Positions 1 through 10,482 are shown, counted from the first letter of the stretch. The stretch is DNA of 64,000 nt from Dendrophyllia cribrosa (GCA_024195265.1 JAJLRJ010000010.1:17858193-17922192), one strand, 5' to 3'. Notes: generated by a model from the sequence alone, not told the origin. A program made the numbers and translations.

Positions 1-117
1 CGAGGCTAGGTGCGAACCCTTTCATATGAAAATGAGTTTTCATTCACATGCAAATAAAACTTATTTCCATGTGAATGAAAACTAATTTTCATATGAAAGG
101 TTTAGCACCTAGCCTCG
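1..117. repeat. Palindromic foldback MITE at the window edge
   Basis: Bases 1-117 form one long inverted repeat. The left arm begins cgaggctaggtgc and the right arm ends with its complement; both arms continue through an AT-rich stretch containing ttcatatgaaa. No coding potential is visible. This is typical of a small foldback or MITE element. A target duplication cannot be tested because the left flank lies outside the window. Confidence 0.75.
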
Positions 118-156
118 CTTTGATAGAGAGGCTAAAAGCAACTCGGAAATGGCCTA

Positions 157-614
157 TTGTTGTCTAATCACTCTGCAGTGAAACGAAAACAAAATAATTT
201 CTAACTTAGTACCAGTAATAAAACCAGGCGTACAGGAGGGGGCATCTCGTTTATTGATCACGCATAAACATAGCTGAATACAACCATCATAGTAAACCTA
301 GACCAGACATAATAGAAAAATTTTTTAAAGTAAAATTTATAGATAGAAACGGATCAACAAGCGGAGATGCCGTCGAATGACAACTCCTAACTGACAAACT
401 CCTTAAATATTTCATTCGTAACATGATTACGTAAGCTGCATACCAACGAATCTACATACCAGCACACAGCTATATTACAATAACAACGTGAAAAATTATA
501 TTTGTTGTCTAATCACTCTGCAGTGAAACGAAAACAAAATAATTTCTAACTTAGTACCAGTAATAAAACCAGGCGTACAGGAGGGGGCATCTCGTTTATT
601 GATCACGCATAAAC
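157..614 (-). repeat. Ngaro 3' terminal repeats B2-A2-B1
   Basis: B2 (157-269) and B1 (502-614) are 113-bp direct copies beginning ttgttgtctaatcactctgc and ending cgcataaac. Between them lies A2 (332-504), a 173-bp copy of the A repeat at 4543-4715. A2 and B1 overlap by three bases (ttg). About 60 bp of unique sequence separates B2 from A2. This arrangement supports a circular intermediate formed by joining the split repeats. Confidence 0.9.
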
Positions 615-651
615 GGCCCCATTTCGAAGATAAAGCACAATTAAAGAGGGA

Positions 652-1695
652 TTATAGGCCTAAAAAACGAGAAACTGAAAGAAGGGAACTAACGTTATCC
701 TTGACATAACCGTCCTTGGCACGATCAGACTTCCAACGACCATGCCGTTTAAACAAACGGTCGCTAATACCAGCATTCGCAGCGGCAGAGGCCCCACCTG
801 CCCTTAGGCTATGCAAACCATAACTAGACTTAGGAAAGCCAAGTTTAGCTAAGCAATTAAGCAAAAGCTCCCTGGCCCTGGTATAGGATATAGGTCGCGA
901 ACCTAAAGAATAATCACGCGTGGACCTATGAAAAACAACATTGCGAAATAGAAAATCGCTAGAATTATAATTCAAACGAGCAAGATGAAAATAACGAGAA
1001 AGTATCGCATATGGACAAGCGACAGTACCTGTCCGAACCAAAAGAACTGAGGAACCATCCCTATAAACATCGGTCTTACTGCTTGTAATAACAATTTTAA
1101 CATAATCCAAATCATGGAAAATTACATCGCAACAGCGCAACTTAGCTAACTCGTCAAAGCGTAAAAATGCACAATAAGCGGTAATAAATAAAGCTGCAAT
1201 TCGGAGACTTGACAAATCAGCAGACGACGACGCATACTTAGCACAAATTGAAGTGATCATGGCAGGAGTAATTGGCTCCTTTTTGACAACTGGCTTAGCG
1301 GTATTCCGGACTCCCGCCTCAAGAATGTTCTTGACAAGAGGATCTTGGCATGGATCAGGAAAACCATAAAGCTTGTTAGCCCATGAAATACTACAAGAAG
1401 CAGAATGAAGTACCGAGGAGCTTGTATCACTTTCAATAAGATACTCTAAGTAGAGAGCAACATCCAGCGGCCTTGTAGGCAAAACAGCAATCTCGGGAAA
1501 GGAAGAAGCCCAAACCCTGAATTTCTGAAAGGACCTAGAATACTGGTCAATGGTACGTGGAGCCTTGGACTGCAACGCACGGGCTGGAAGCAAACTGGCA
1601 AGTCTTTTGAGTTCAGGATCCTGCAAGGTGGAACTAATCCTGCCAAAAACAACGTCACCTTGTAAAAACAGGAAAGAAAAACAAAAAACAAACAA
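652..1695 (-). CDS. Tyrosine recombinase (YR) of the Ngaro element
   Basis: A 347-residue intact reading frame. It has the tyrosine-recombinase catalytic set: Arg in LRFDEL (about residue 180), the HSLR box (His-x-x-Arg, about residue 297), the HGRW box (about 320) and a final Tyr in KDGYVKD about ten residues later. In this family the enzyme cuts and rejoins DNA through a 3'-phosphotyrosine bond and inserts the circular cDNA. The N-terminal half has the SAM-like core-binding fold expected from helices after SKAPRTIDQYSR. It is the last gene on the bottom strand, directly before repeat B1. The first 15 or so residues are hydrophobic and may be untranslated, with the true start downstream. Confidence 0.9.
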   Translation of the reverse strand: MFVFCFSFLFLQGDVVFGRISSTLQDPELKRLASLLPARALQSKAPRTIDQYSRSFQKFRVWASSFPEIAVLPTRPLDVALYLEYLIESDTSSSVLHSASCSISWANKLYGFPDPCQDPLVKNILEAGVRNTAKPVVKKEPITPAMITSICAKYASSSADLSSLRIAALFITAYCAFLRFDELAKLRCCDVIFHDLDYVKIVITSSKTDVYRDGSSVLLVRTGTVACPYAILSRYFHLARLNYNSSDFLFRNVVFHRSTRDYSLGSRPISYTRARELLLNCLAKLGFPKSSYGLHSLRAGGASAAANAGISDRLFKRHGRWKSDRAKDGYVKDNVSSLLSVSRFLGL

Positions 1696-1724
1696 TAAAA
1701 GTTAGCCAGGAAATAGTCGCACGG

Positions 1725-1887
1725 AGCCCAGTGGCTGAACAAGTCGTGCTAAAGCCCAGTGGCAAAACATAGCACCAACAAATCGCAACACAAACTACTG
1801 CTAACAGATAGCAAGTAGTCGCGAAAAAAGAACGTGCGTATAAGCCCAGCGGCAAAACAACAAACCAAACGCACAAAGCCCAGTGGC
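1725..1887. repeat. Four spaced copies of agcccagtggc
   Basis: The motif agcccagtggc (once agcccagcggc), often followed by aaaa, occurs at about 1725, 1753, 1843 and 1877. It sits between the polymerase and recombinase genes of the Ngaro element. No convincing protein is encoded here. On the element's coding strand the motif reads gccactgggct and might fold or act as a signal for recombinase expression; that is inference only. Confidence 0.6.
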
Positions 1888-1921
1888 AAACTCTTTTATT
1901 CAAACAAGAATAAATCAAAAA

Positions 1922-3820
1922 TTAACTAGCTCCATTAATGCGTAAGAAAAGTACAGGGGAACTAAAGCTATCCGAACCAAAAATAGAATTTTTGTTAGAA
2001 CCATGCACAAAAACTGGCCTCCCTTCAGCGACATATAGGAAATCAACTATAAAACTACGGAAAGAACGATCTTCATTAACGATGGATGGCCAAAAAATGG
2101 AAGAAGGCCAACAGGGGACCACAAGTGCACCCATACATTTGCATAGTTTAAAATGCGAAATAACTTGGATGATAAGGTAAACGGGAGGGACCAACCAGCA
2201 ATTCTCACCTTCCCAGCTATGACTAAGAGCATCTACACCCAAAGTGTTAGGGTTGTGAAAACGCGAATAGAATCTTGGCAACTTAGCATTTACATAACTA
2301 GCAAAACAATCCACGGTGAAGGGACCCCATCTAGAATCTATGGTACGAAAATAATCACTGGAAACACACCAGTCCTCATAATCAACGATCTTACTGTAAT
2401 AGTCAGCTCTCTGATTAAGCGTTCGGGGAATCCATTCCACCGACAAACTAATACCTTGAGCCGAAGTAAAACAGAAAATATCCTTAGCAAACGCATTCAA
2501 ATGCGGCTTATTGCTCCCCGACTCTGTTATGCATGCTACAGCTTTATTGTCAGTGTAAATCTTAACAGAAGAATTACGCAAAATGGAAGCGAAACTCCTT
2601 AACGCAAAACTAACAGACTTTAATTCCCTCCAAGTGGAGCTCTGCTTCATTTCAACATCATCAAAATTCACGTGGGCAACAGGAAAGCCCTGAACGCAAA
2701 CATACGAAGCACATGTAACTTGACTAGCGTCGGAATATACGATATGCCGAGGAACATTCACTGGGTAGACTAAAGGTCTTAAATTCAATGCACGAGCATT
2801 AACACTCCAAAAATTTAACTCGGAAATAGCCTCAGTAGTAAGAAAAACCCTGGCATCCCAGTATGCTATTCTGTCAATAACGGAATGGAGTGCTTTTGTC
2901 ATAATCTTGCAAATACGACCAAAAACAAGCATACAGGAAACAATTCGCCCGGTAACCTGGGCAAGCATTCTTGCAGAAACTGAACGGGAACTAGACACCT
3001 CCCCGATGGACGCCAACAAAACTGAAATCTTATCTACATGAATAGACAAAAAACCCTGGGCAAAATCCCAATCAAAACCAAGCCAACGCAATGACTGAAC
3101 AGGGATCCAAATACATTTGACCTTATTCGGAACGAACCCTGAATTAATCAAATCAGAATGCACCACCAAAGATTGCTGAAGGCAGGAATCCTTGGTAGCA
3201 CATACCCCTAAGCCATCGTCTAAATACACCACAATGCAAAAGACTTGAGCACGCCAATGCTTAACAAGCGGACGCATAACTTTGGTGAAAATGTAAGGGC
3301 CCGTAGAAAGACCAAACGGCAAAACGACAAACTTGAAATACTTACGAATACCATCGAAAACCCAGGAAAACCCGAGAAATGTTTGATGTGAGGGGTAAAT
3401 TTCAATGTGATGGTACCCAGACTTAATATCAAAGGAATAAGCCCACCAATTTGAAGAAGACTCGCCGACGAAACAATCGAGCAAGGAATGGGCATCCTCA
3501 AACTTGATTTTTGACTTATTAACAAAGGAATTAACATGCCTGAGGTCTAATATAAGTCTCTTTTTGCCATTTGACTGTACAGAAACTGACAATGGATTGA
3601 TCACGTAAGGCGAGCAAGAACACGAAACAATAGAGCCAACACTAAGTAACTCTTGAATAGCAGATTCTACAAATTCACTTTCTTTCAGAGCCGAGCGATT
3701 ATTAGTAAGAAAAACACTAGTAGGTTCCTGTAAAAAAGGAATCTTATACCCAAAACTTAAAGTATCTAAAATAAACTTAGACGCACTGATATTTTGCCAA
3801 AAAGAAATATTAGCTTGAGC
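1922..3820 (-). CDS. Ngaro/DIRS reverse transcriptase - RNase H
   Basis: Open from just after a TAG at 3821-3823 down to 1922, about 630 residues; the upstream part lacks an ATG and is probably read as a continuation of gag. Visible in order: an RT N-terminal region ending in NPLSV, the DIK-GYHHIE and LPFGLSTGP segments, the RT catalytic YLDDGLG box (two Asp), an RNase H region starting VYSDAS with a later YTDNKAV, and the DIRS-type tail with WGPFTVDCFAS and an NAKLPRFYSRF segment. It copies element RNA to DNA. The upstream frame (gag side, about 3815) differs from this one, so either a programmed shift or an indel joins them. Confidence 0.9.
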   Translation of the reverse strand, partial: AQANISFWQNISASKFILDTLSFGYKIPFLQEPTSVFLTNNRSALKESEFVESAIQELLSVGSIVSCSCSPYVINPLSVSVQSNGKKRLILDLRHVNSFVNKSKIKFEDAHSLLDCFVGESSSNWWAYSFDIKSGYHHIEIYPSHQTFLGFSWVFDGIRKYFKFVVLPFGLSTGPYIFTKVMRPLVKHWRAQVFCIVVYLDDGLGVCATKDSCLQQSLVVHSDLINSGFVPNKVKCIWIPVQSLRWLGFDWDFAQGFLSIHVDKISVLLASIGEVSSSRSVSARMLAQVTGRIVSCMLVFGRICKIMTKALHSVIDRIAYWDARVFLTTEAISELNFWSVNARALNLRPLVYPVNVPRHIVYSDASQVTCASYVCVQGFPVAHVNFDDVEMKQSSTWRELKSVSFALRSFASILRNSSVKIYTDNKAVACITESGSNKPHLNAFAKDIFCFTSAQGISLSVEWIPRTLNQRADYYSKIVDYEDWCVSSDYFRTIDSRWGPFTVDCFASYVNAKLPRFYSRFHNPNTLGVDALSHSWEGENCWLVPPVYLIIQVISHFKLCKCMGALVVPCWPSSIFWPSIVNEDRSFRSFIVDFLYVAEGRPVFVHGSNKNSIFGSDSFSSPVLFLRINGAS

Positions 3821-3823
3821 CTA

Positions 3824-4524
3824 CCCTTAACTATAACCTGACTAGAGCCTTCAAAATATTCAGCAAAACTATGATCAAGCAAATTTTGATCCAAGTCAAA
3901 GTCAGAGTACTTATCTGGACCTAATCTTGAAAGCACTTGTGTTAAATCAGACGGTGGTTGACTTTGTGGACGTTCCACTAGGGCCGGTGTTAGTGAAACT
4001 GGCTCTGGTCTTGTAGAAAAGAGGGCAGGCTGGTGAGTTAGCCCAGTGTCCACGCTGATTGCAACTGAAGCAGATATCGGAAGGCTGGACTTGTCTGACA
4101 CGAAATGACTGACGAAAGCTAGGCTGTTGAGAAAAAAGAAGAGACCCAGCAGAAACAGAAGAACCAGGGACTTGTGAAGCTGGAAACGAGTCTCGAGACT
4201 TTTGGAGTTGCTCTTGAACCGCCAGGAGGTTTCCCTCAGACAAATTAGAAATGGCCTGATCAAGGCAGTCAAGCAGGTGAGAATTAAACTCAAACTGGAT
4301 TCTGTTGCCTTTGAACTGAAGTGAACCGGCTGCTTTGGAGTCTGTTTTCAATTTTTTCAGCTCGCGCCGAGTCTCAACGTCTCGATCGTCCAAGGAACGC
4401 TTGAAATCACCAAATGTTTTCTGTAGCTTCGAATCAAGGATGGAAGAAATCAGCGAAATTGTTTCAGAATTAGAAACGTCCGCTGAGGTTGGGATGAAGC
4501 AGTCACCGGTGGTGGATCAGGCAT
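3824..4524 (-). pseudogene. Ngaro gag-like region with zinc knuckle, frame-broken
   Basis: Likely starts at the ATG at 4522-4524. The sense frame moves among at least two frames: an N-terminal helical part and a CX2CX4HX6C zinc knuckle (CFSCNQRGHW) in one frame, then a Pro/Ser-rich part ending ...SSQVIVKG in another. A knuckle of this kind binds element RNA in the virus-like particle. The breaks near 4460, 4000 and 3820 suggest decay or one real plus several accidental shifts. Confident as a gag-type region because of position and knuckle; exact coding path is uncertain. Confidence 0.6.
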
Positions 4525-4542
4525 AACACAATTCTTGCTAGC

Positions 4543-4715
4543 AAAATTTATAGATAGAAACGGATCAACAAGCGGAGATGCCGTCGAATGACAACTCCTA
4601 ACTGACAAACTCCTTAAATATTCCATTCGTAACATGATTACGTAAGCTGCATACCAACGAATCTACATACCAGCACACAGCTATATTACAATAACAACGT
4701 GAAAAATTATATTTG
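4543..4715 (-). repeat. Ngaro 5' terminal repeat A1
   Basis: A 173-bp direct copy of A2 (332-504), from aaaatttatagatag to aaattatatttg. One clear difference: attcc at about 4620 against atttc in A2. It marks the element's 5' end on the bottom strand; tRNA-array spacer begins immediately after. Confidence 0.9.
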
Positions 4716-4844
4716 TACTCATTGATTGGAAGATCCATGCATGTGCGAACTCTACGCCGCATGACTGCAATCAGTCCAACTGCTGTTTTTACTCGTAATT
4801 CATAAAGCTGGACTACTTAAAAAGGGTTAGCTTCTGACCTGAAA

Positions 4845-4916
4845 TCCTCGGTAGTACAGTGGTGAGTATCCCCGCCTGTCACGCGGGAGACCGCGGTTCG
4901 ATTCCCCGCCGGGGAG
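4845..4916 (+). tRNA. tRNA-Asp (GTC), slightly degenerate copy
   Basis: 72-nt cloverleaf with anticodon loop CTGTCAC and a seven-pair acceptor stem closed by ggggag. B box TTCGATTCC present. Compared with the copies at 8313 and 49603 it has c for t in the D loop (gtagtacagt) and c for g in the T stem (ccgcgg), which breaks one T-stem pair. A T-run terminator follows at 4923. The degenerate T stem may lower activity. Confidence 0.9.
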
Positions 4917-5902
4917 AAAGGCTGTTTTTTTTCCTCATCGTGATAATTCTTAGACGAAAAGGACATTAACTTTGGACATGTTTAAGGGGTTGCGTTATTT
5001 CTTGCGTAAAATTTCGGCAGCTCTGTTAGACATTGTTTTCAGTACTCTTTTTTAATTTAGTAATTTGTTTCGCAACGGCTGACTTTGTCGAATTAATTTA
5101 GATGCAATTGATGTTTGATAATAGCAATGGGTTTCTCTGTTACTTCATTGCGACGTCGATAAGTGAATGTTTTTCGCATCCGACTCAGTATAGCCAAACA
5201 AATAAGCCCGCTTATTAACTAAAATACATATTCATTGTAAAAAAAAAGAAAGTCGTTGATTGATTGAGGTGGAAACTACTGTATTTGCTAAAGGATTAAA
5301 AAATTACATCGAAATCAGACAGAATAAATCAAAATTAGGAAAGGAAGTAACGACTTTGGGTACTGTTAGCTTGAAATAAACAAATTTTCCCCAGAATCTT
5401 AAAAGAAGCAGATTTTGATTGACAGCTGTGCGGGAGCAAAGAAAGAACCTTGTTTCTTTTTTTCCAGTTTTTAGCACAAAAAAGACACCGCGAGCAGATC
5501 TTCACAATACTCATTTGACTCGCACAGCACGCTTTGAATAGTCAGTCGGTGAGAAATTAAATCAATAGCGAAGAATATTTAGCGCTGACCTCCCTTAGCC
5601 TGTTCCAGGTGGTAAGATTGTGGCACCGGGAACAGCCAAAAAGCGGCGCGCGAACGAGCGGGTAAAACGAGGAAGACTACCCCCCTCCGTCATCACTCAC
5701 AGTATTTTTCCTTCGCGCGGCGCCTATCCCTCACTCCCCACTATCTGAACGCCTGGTATAGACTAAATAGTATTTTGTTTTGGTTGAGGTAAAGAACAAG
5801 ATTGATAAAGATAGCCAATAACCATCCAAATCAGAACGGGTTATATACCACCAGGTAATCAGCTAATTAAAGAGGGTATGTTAGTAGAATATCTCAAGCA
5901 AT
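4917..5902. other. tRNA-array spacer, Asp to Pro
   Basis: Homologous to 49675-50437 through most of its length, showing that Asp-Pro-Thr blocks were duplicated. A stretch at about 5550-5770 is absent from the other copy. Part of it (cagtcggtgagaaattaaatc...) is the reverse complement of spacer at about 9550-9610 and 12640-12700. No gene is visible. Confidence 0.7.
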
Positions 5903-5974
5903 GGCCTGTTGGTCTAGTGGCATGATTCTCGCTTAGGGTGCGAGAGGTCCCGGGTTCGACTCCCGGACAGGCCC
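5903..5974 (+). tRNA. tRNA-Pro (AGG)
   Basis: 72-nt cloverleaf, GGCCTGTTGG...ACAGGCCC. Anticodon loop TTAGGGT gives AGG, closed by ctcgc/gcgag. A box TGGTCTAGTGG and B box GGTTCGACTCC are intact. A TTTTT terminator lies at about 5981. The spacer upstream (agctaattaaagaggg) is conserved with the copy at 50438. Confidence 0.95.
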
Positions 5975-7865
5975 TTATAAGCTTTTTAAATTCTTTTATT
6001 TATTTCATAGTTATTAACTGCAGGGTATCATCGCACTGAACTCCTTTAACATCCACCACTTTTTTGTTTTGTATTCACACGCGAATAGACTTTAAAAAGT
6101 GACTGAATAATCGTGCAAGGTCAATCAATGCAGCGCTCGATACACTAACCGTCAAATTCTAAAAAACCATCATAGTTTTGCGGAACAGTGTTTTCTTGTA
6201 ATAAAGGCGAAATAATTACATATATTAAAAAATCACAGATTGTATGAACTTTGGGCGTCTTTTTGGAAACAGAGATATGGAGGGTTTAATTGTTGGATTT
6301 TTAAACAGGAACTGAGTAACACCCCACCTAAAGGGCGATATTTCTGGGACGCGTCAGTGCACGAGGGGTATGCGCGCCCTTCCATCGTATTCTTGCACCT
6401 CCTTGCAGACATTATTCTAACAAAGAAAGAAATCTTAGAAAATCGTTTGTCTGTTCCACTTCCCATTTGCTTGTAATGGTTTATTAGTTTATAGCAAATA
6501 CGCGTCTGATGTTTGTAAGGGAAGGTTGGAAGAGAAGAAACCGACGATGACAAAGTGAAATTTAAGACCACGTGAGAAATAAACTAGAGGTGCAATGGTC
6601 AGCAGTTACTAGGTTTTACAAAACCTGATCAAATTCAAAACTGCAGAATAATCCGAAAATGTTGTCCTATAAATAACCCAGTGTCACAGGAAAGCATCGC
6701 TCAAGAGCTTTAATTCGTTAACATTACTTTCATGTAGCAAGATGGCACCTGATTTGTAATTAGAGTCAAAAAAGCAATGCTTAAAAAAATAAAACAAAGC
6801 CTTTAGTTTACTAACGGCTCCAAGAAATTTTTCACACACGTTCGGTGAACGTTTTCAAAAAATACACTGACTTATCAACTAAAAATGATAATTAAAATGA
6901 TAAAAATGATAATTAAAATACAAGAGATTGATAATATTAAATCCAATTATTTTCTCTTAAAAAATATCAAAAACGTAGTTTTTACGAGTCTGACTAAGTT
7001 CAGTGAAAATTTAGTAGAAGCGACAGCAAGATAAATCGCGACACAGAGAGAATGTGGAATTCATGGTCTCAACGGTCATCTTTGCCCATGTCTCCTGATC
7101 TGCCTCAAACTATTAATATTTCGTCCTATATGACTTCTCTTATTACTGTTATTTATGTTATCGCTGCATGCAGTCCTCCTTGGACTCCTTTAAGAGCCAC
7201 TGCCAATTTTCAGAACATAGAAAGCCATGACCCCGGTACACGTGCTTTACATCATTTTCGGGGCCTTTACCTGATCATGAGTAAAGCAGTATATTTCTAG
7301 GTGTAGCATCGTCTTTACGAGGCTTGAGGCAAATTTGTTCTCGGTTTCGATTCTTGTGTCGAAAAATGACGCTAAAACTCTTTCAGGTGAAGTTATTGCA
7401 AGCCTTCAAATAATTATCTTCTCTAAGCAAATCATTTGTCAGTTCATGGACAATATTGAACTAACAAGAAGTCAGTCTGGTCGGACAATTTTGTTCCGCA
7501 TGGTTCATCTTTACTGAACAGTGCTTGGTGTTCAAAGATAACCATGGGAAGTTTTCCATGTTTCACAGAGAGAAAAGATTTTCTGTCTGAATTTAATTGT
7601 AGCAGAACTACCTAGTCTGATTGTCAGTTCATCTATCAAAATGCCAAATTTACCGGCTGTCTTATATTCGGCGGTCTTCGGGCTGCCTTCGGGCCGTCCC
7701 GACTTCTCACGAAAGCGTGCCGCATTGGAACCTCTAGTACACAGGGTATAGCTGGTCGTGAAAAAACCTACTTTCGCTGATTTTTAAAATATAAAAATTA
7801 TAAACGTATAAAACTTTTAAAACAACTTGAACTCGTTAAATATCTAAAGGTTTCTTGCAGCCAGA
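5975..7865. other. tRNA-array spacer, Pro to Thr
   Basis: Homologous to 50510-53483 but lacking the insertions found there, so it supplies empty sites: ttactaggttttac at about 6605 and tttgtaattagagtc at about 6753. Segment 6690-6780 is the reverse complement of 9215-9290, so pieces of the array are inverted relative to each other. Short open frames here (6240-6476, 7052-7300) show no protein-like features. Confidence 0.7.
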
Positions 7866-7939
7866 GGCGCCGTAGCTCAGTTGGTTAGAGCGCCTGTCTA
7901 GTAAACAGGAGGTCATGGGTTCAAATCCCATTGGTGCCT
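7866..7939 (+). tRNA. tRNA-Thr (AGT)
   Basis: 74-nt cloverleaf beginning GGCGCCGTAGCTCAG. Anticodon loop CTAGTAA reads AGT with normal T33; closed by CCTGT/ACAGG. B box GGTTCAAATCC. One G-T pair in the T arm to acceptor region (cccattggtgcct). Followed by an AT-rich stretch with T-run. Confidence 0.95.
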
Positions 7940-8312
7940 AAAATATATATATTTTTTGTCATGGCCATTTGTCAGTTGTAACAAATTTTGCTGTCTTTAC
8001 GAAATTAATTGTCTTTGAGCTGCTGCAGTTTTATCTCATTTTTTGGTCGCAAATAATCCAAACATTTATCAGCGGCGTTTCGTGGCAATCGTAGATATGT
8101 ACTTCATGTATCCCTTATTATAGTGTATTTAACTGAAACTGACACTTTAAAAATTTATAAGGGATACATGTAGTAAAAACGCAATTCTACTCATTGAAGA
8201 TCCATGCATGTGCGAGCTTCAAGCTGCATGGGGGTGATCAGTTCAAACACCGTTTTACTCGCGATGAAATAAAGCTGGACTCCTTAATAAAGCTACACTT
8301 TCTCACCTGAAT

Positions 8313-8384
8313 TCCTCGGTAGTATAGTGGTGAGTATCCCCGCCTGTCACGCGGGAGACCGGGGTTCGATTCCCCGCCGGGGAG
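8313..8384 (+). tRNA. tRNA-Asp (GTC)
   Basis: 72-nt consensus copy with all four stems paired, anticodon GTC, B box GGTTCGATTCC, and a TTTTTTTT terminator at about 8393. Upstream spacer carries the same cataaagctggact element found before the other Asp genes. Confidence 0.95.
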
Positions 8385-9837
8385 AAGGCTCTGTTTTTTT
8401 TCCTCATCGTGATAATTCTTAGACGAAAAAGATAGTAACATGGGACATGATCAATGATTTCTTTATTTCTTCCGTAAAATTCCGGAAACTCTGTTAGACA
8501 TTTTTTTATCGTGCTCTTTTCATACGCTCGCAGCAGTTCCATTTCTGACTCAGATACCGCGGTTTGATTCTCGACGTGTCAGTCGGTCATTTGCCTCGCT
8601 TTCGTGCGGTTCAACAGCACAGCTGACCATTGCAACCCTGCCAGTCAAACATGTGCTTTCCCTTCACGAGCTCGTTCATGTGCCTCCTCCGGCTTTGGTC
8701 ACTTTTATAGCGCGCGCTAAAATAGCGAATTAACGTCGCGATCATATTTTTTTCATATGGCGAAAATGACACTTTTATTTGATTGCAAATCATTTGAAAG
8801 GAGCGACATAAAACGACCTACAGACCGAATCACGAGATGAGCCGATTTGCTCTGATCTGTGACAAGCAAACTGAACTGAGCGAATGTGCTCGGTGGCCAG
8901 TGTGTCAAACGACCCATTGTGGTCGCAAACAATCCGAACTGAGCGAATACGCTTGGTGGCCAATGTGCCGAACGGCTTAGTGCGGTCTAAAACAAGGCGT
9001 GAACTGTCCAAACGTAATCTGCAGAATTATCAGCTGGTGCTTTGCAAGAAAAAATAGTCGAGCAACTCTTTTCAGTTTATTGATAGTACTGAAATTCGTC
9101 AAACTAGCAATGTTAATCGTTGCTCCCCAAACTCGGAAAATATCATGGATTCTATTAACGTACCTAGTATACGAAGTAATAAAGGCTTTGTTTTATTTTT
9201 TAAGTATTGCTTTTTTGACTGTAATTTTCCAAATCAGGTGCCATCTTGCTGCGTGAACGTATTATTAACGAATTAAAGCTCTTGAACGCTCCTTTCCTTT
9301 GGCACTGTTTGTTTAACAGTCAGTTATAAGACAACATTTTCGGATTATTTTAATCAAGTTTTGTAAAACCTAGTAACTTGACTGCCTGCCAGTGTACCTA
9401 TAGTTTTTTTTGTGGTCTTCATAAATTTCACTTTGCCATCGCCGTCAGTTCTCGCCGGTTTTCAGCCGTTCCTCGGTCCCACGGTCTTACCGCCCGGAAC
9501 AGTAAAACAGGCTAAACACTACGTAGTCTGATGCGCGCTCACGGCAGGTCAGTGCTAAATATTCTTCGCTATTGATTTAATTTCTCTCCGACTGACTATT
9601 CTTGACTTGTCCAGTAAGTTAGCAGAATATGTGTTGAGGTTAAAAGAGGCTGTCAGAATTCGGTCGGCCCTAACTTCTCATGAAAGCGTGCCGCAAGTGA
9701 ACCTCTAGTTACCAGGGTATAGCTGACCGAGCAAAAACCTACTTTTGCTGGATTTTTAATGTGACACATTTAAAATATCACAGCAGTTTGTTCAGACATT
9801 GAACCCGTTCAATATGGGACGGTTTTCCGCAGCCAGA
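8385..9837. other. tRNA-array spacer, Asp to Thr
   Basis: Closely related to 11480-12860, which shows a second tandem block. It ends in a conserved box, tcatgaaagcgtgccgcaag...accagggtatagctgaccg, that recurs upstream of each Thr gene (about 7700, 9690, 12790). No protein gene is visible; the open frames are short and shared by both copies only as DNA. Confidence 0.7.
8869..8992. repeat. Two-copy minisatellite in spacer
   Basis: Two imperfect copies of about 60 bp built on gaactgagcgaatgtgctcggtggccagtgtg followed by gacccattgtggtcg. The related block at 11962-12118 has nearly three copies, so copy number changed after the array duplicated. Confidence 0.7.
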
Positions 9838-9911
9838 GGCGCCGTAGCTCAGTTGGTTAGAGCGCCTGTCTAGTAAACAGGAGGTCATGGGTTCAAATCT
9901 CATCGGTGCCT
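9838..9911 (+). tRNA. tRNA-Thr (AGT)
   Basis: 74-nt copy with anticodon AGT and normal T33. One T-stem change (aaatctcat for aaatcccat) replaces a G-C pair by G-T, still able to pair. A long T-run follows. Confidence 0.92.
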
Positions 9912-10323
9912 AAAATTTTTTTTTTTTTTGCCGTGGCAATTTGTCAGTTATGATGGTTGCATTTTTGCTGTCATGACACAATTAATTGACTTTGCCGCAG
10001 CTGCAGGGTCAAGTCTTTGGTCGCAAATAATCAAAACATTTATCAGCGGCGTTTCCTGGCAATTCTCAGGGTTTTCGGTAACATTTTAAAGTACCGGATT
10101 CATTGGTGGAACAAACGGACTTGGGCGCCGTAGGCTCGAACATGAGTGCGAAAGCTCGAATTTCTAGGGATTTCCGCGGGCATGTGGCCCTGGGAAAATT
10201 TTGAAATTGGACTGTCTCAAACGCCATTTCTTGCGTTCCCTGGACTAGAAGTGATTAACTGGGAAGATCTTTTAAGGCATTAAAATGCTAACCAAAAAAA
10301 AATATATATATATATAATTATAG
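9912..10323. other. Spacer with simple AT repeat
   Basis: Spacer after tRNA-Thr. It includes a T-run terminator, a stretch shared with other Thr downstream regions (ggtcgcaaataatcaaaacatttatcagcggcgtttc), then unique sequence and a short (TA)n at about 10304. No gene is visible. Confidence 0.6.
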
Positions 10324-10360
10324 TAAACTGGTTTAAGACTTCAGAGGTAGTTCATCGTTT

Positions 10361-10416
10361 TATTACTACAGCTCTGTTTCGTATGGCCAAAAGATGACCA
10401 CACTCATCAGGCAATA
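10361..10416 (-). ncRNA. Hammerhead ribozyme, minus-strand arm of palindrome
   Basis: Mirror image of the plus-strand motif at 10427-10482, because the palindrome is exact. It has the CTGATGAG core, a five-pair stem II, CGAAAC, a four-pair stem III with two-base loop, and stem I closed by TATTGC/GTAATA. Confidence 0.7.
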
Positions 10417-10426
10417 TCAACGTTGA

Positions 10427-10482
10427 TATTGCCTGATGAGTGTGGTCATCTTTTGGCCATACGAAACAGAGCTGTAGTAATA
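10427..10482 (+). ncRNA. Hammerhead ribozyme (type I, Penelope-like)
   Basis: Core CTGATGAG at 10433-10440, stem II TGTGG/CCATA, then CGAAAC at 10462-10467. Stem III is ACAG-AG-CTGT, a minimal four-pair helix like those known in Penelope-like elements. The predicted cleavage site is after the A at 10476 (GTA). Stem I pairs TATTGC (10427-10432) with GTAATA (10477-10482). All invariant core bases are present. Expected role: self-cleavage of retroelement RNA. Confidence 0.75.

Larger units (their letters stand above)
157..4715 (-). mobile_element. Full-length Ngaro-type tyrosine-recombinase retrotransposon
   Basis: Read on the bottom strand the order is terminal repeat A1 (4715-4543), gag-like region, reverse transcriptase/RNase H, tyrosine recombinase, B1 (614-502), A2 (504-332), B2 (269-157). 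The A1 - ORFs - B1 - A2 - B2 split direct repeat pattern is the hallmark of Ngaro elements within the DIRS order; LTR elements and DIRS1 itself have different termini. Such elements integrate with a tyrosine recombinase rather than a DDE integrase and make no target duplication. The two A copies differ at about one visible base, so insertion is fairly young, yet the gag/pol boundary carries frame breaks. The flank at 4716 onward matches the tRNA-Asp upstream spacer seen at 49487 onward. Confidence 0.9.

Noticed and set aside
1655..1918. Open frame between Ngaro polymerase and recombinase
   Set aside because: Driven by the agcccagtggc repeats; rich in Cys, Phe and Trp with no recognisable fold; more likely untranslated.
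7052..7517. Short plus-strand frames in the Pro-Thr spacer
   Set aside because: Not kept open in the homologous spacer at 52.8-53.3 kb, so not under coding selection.
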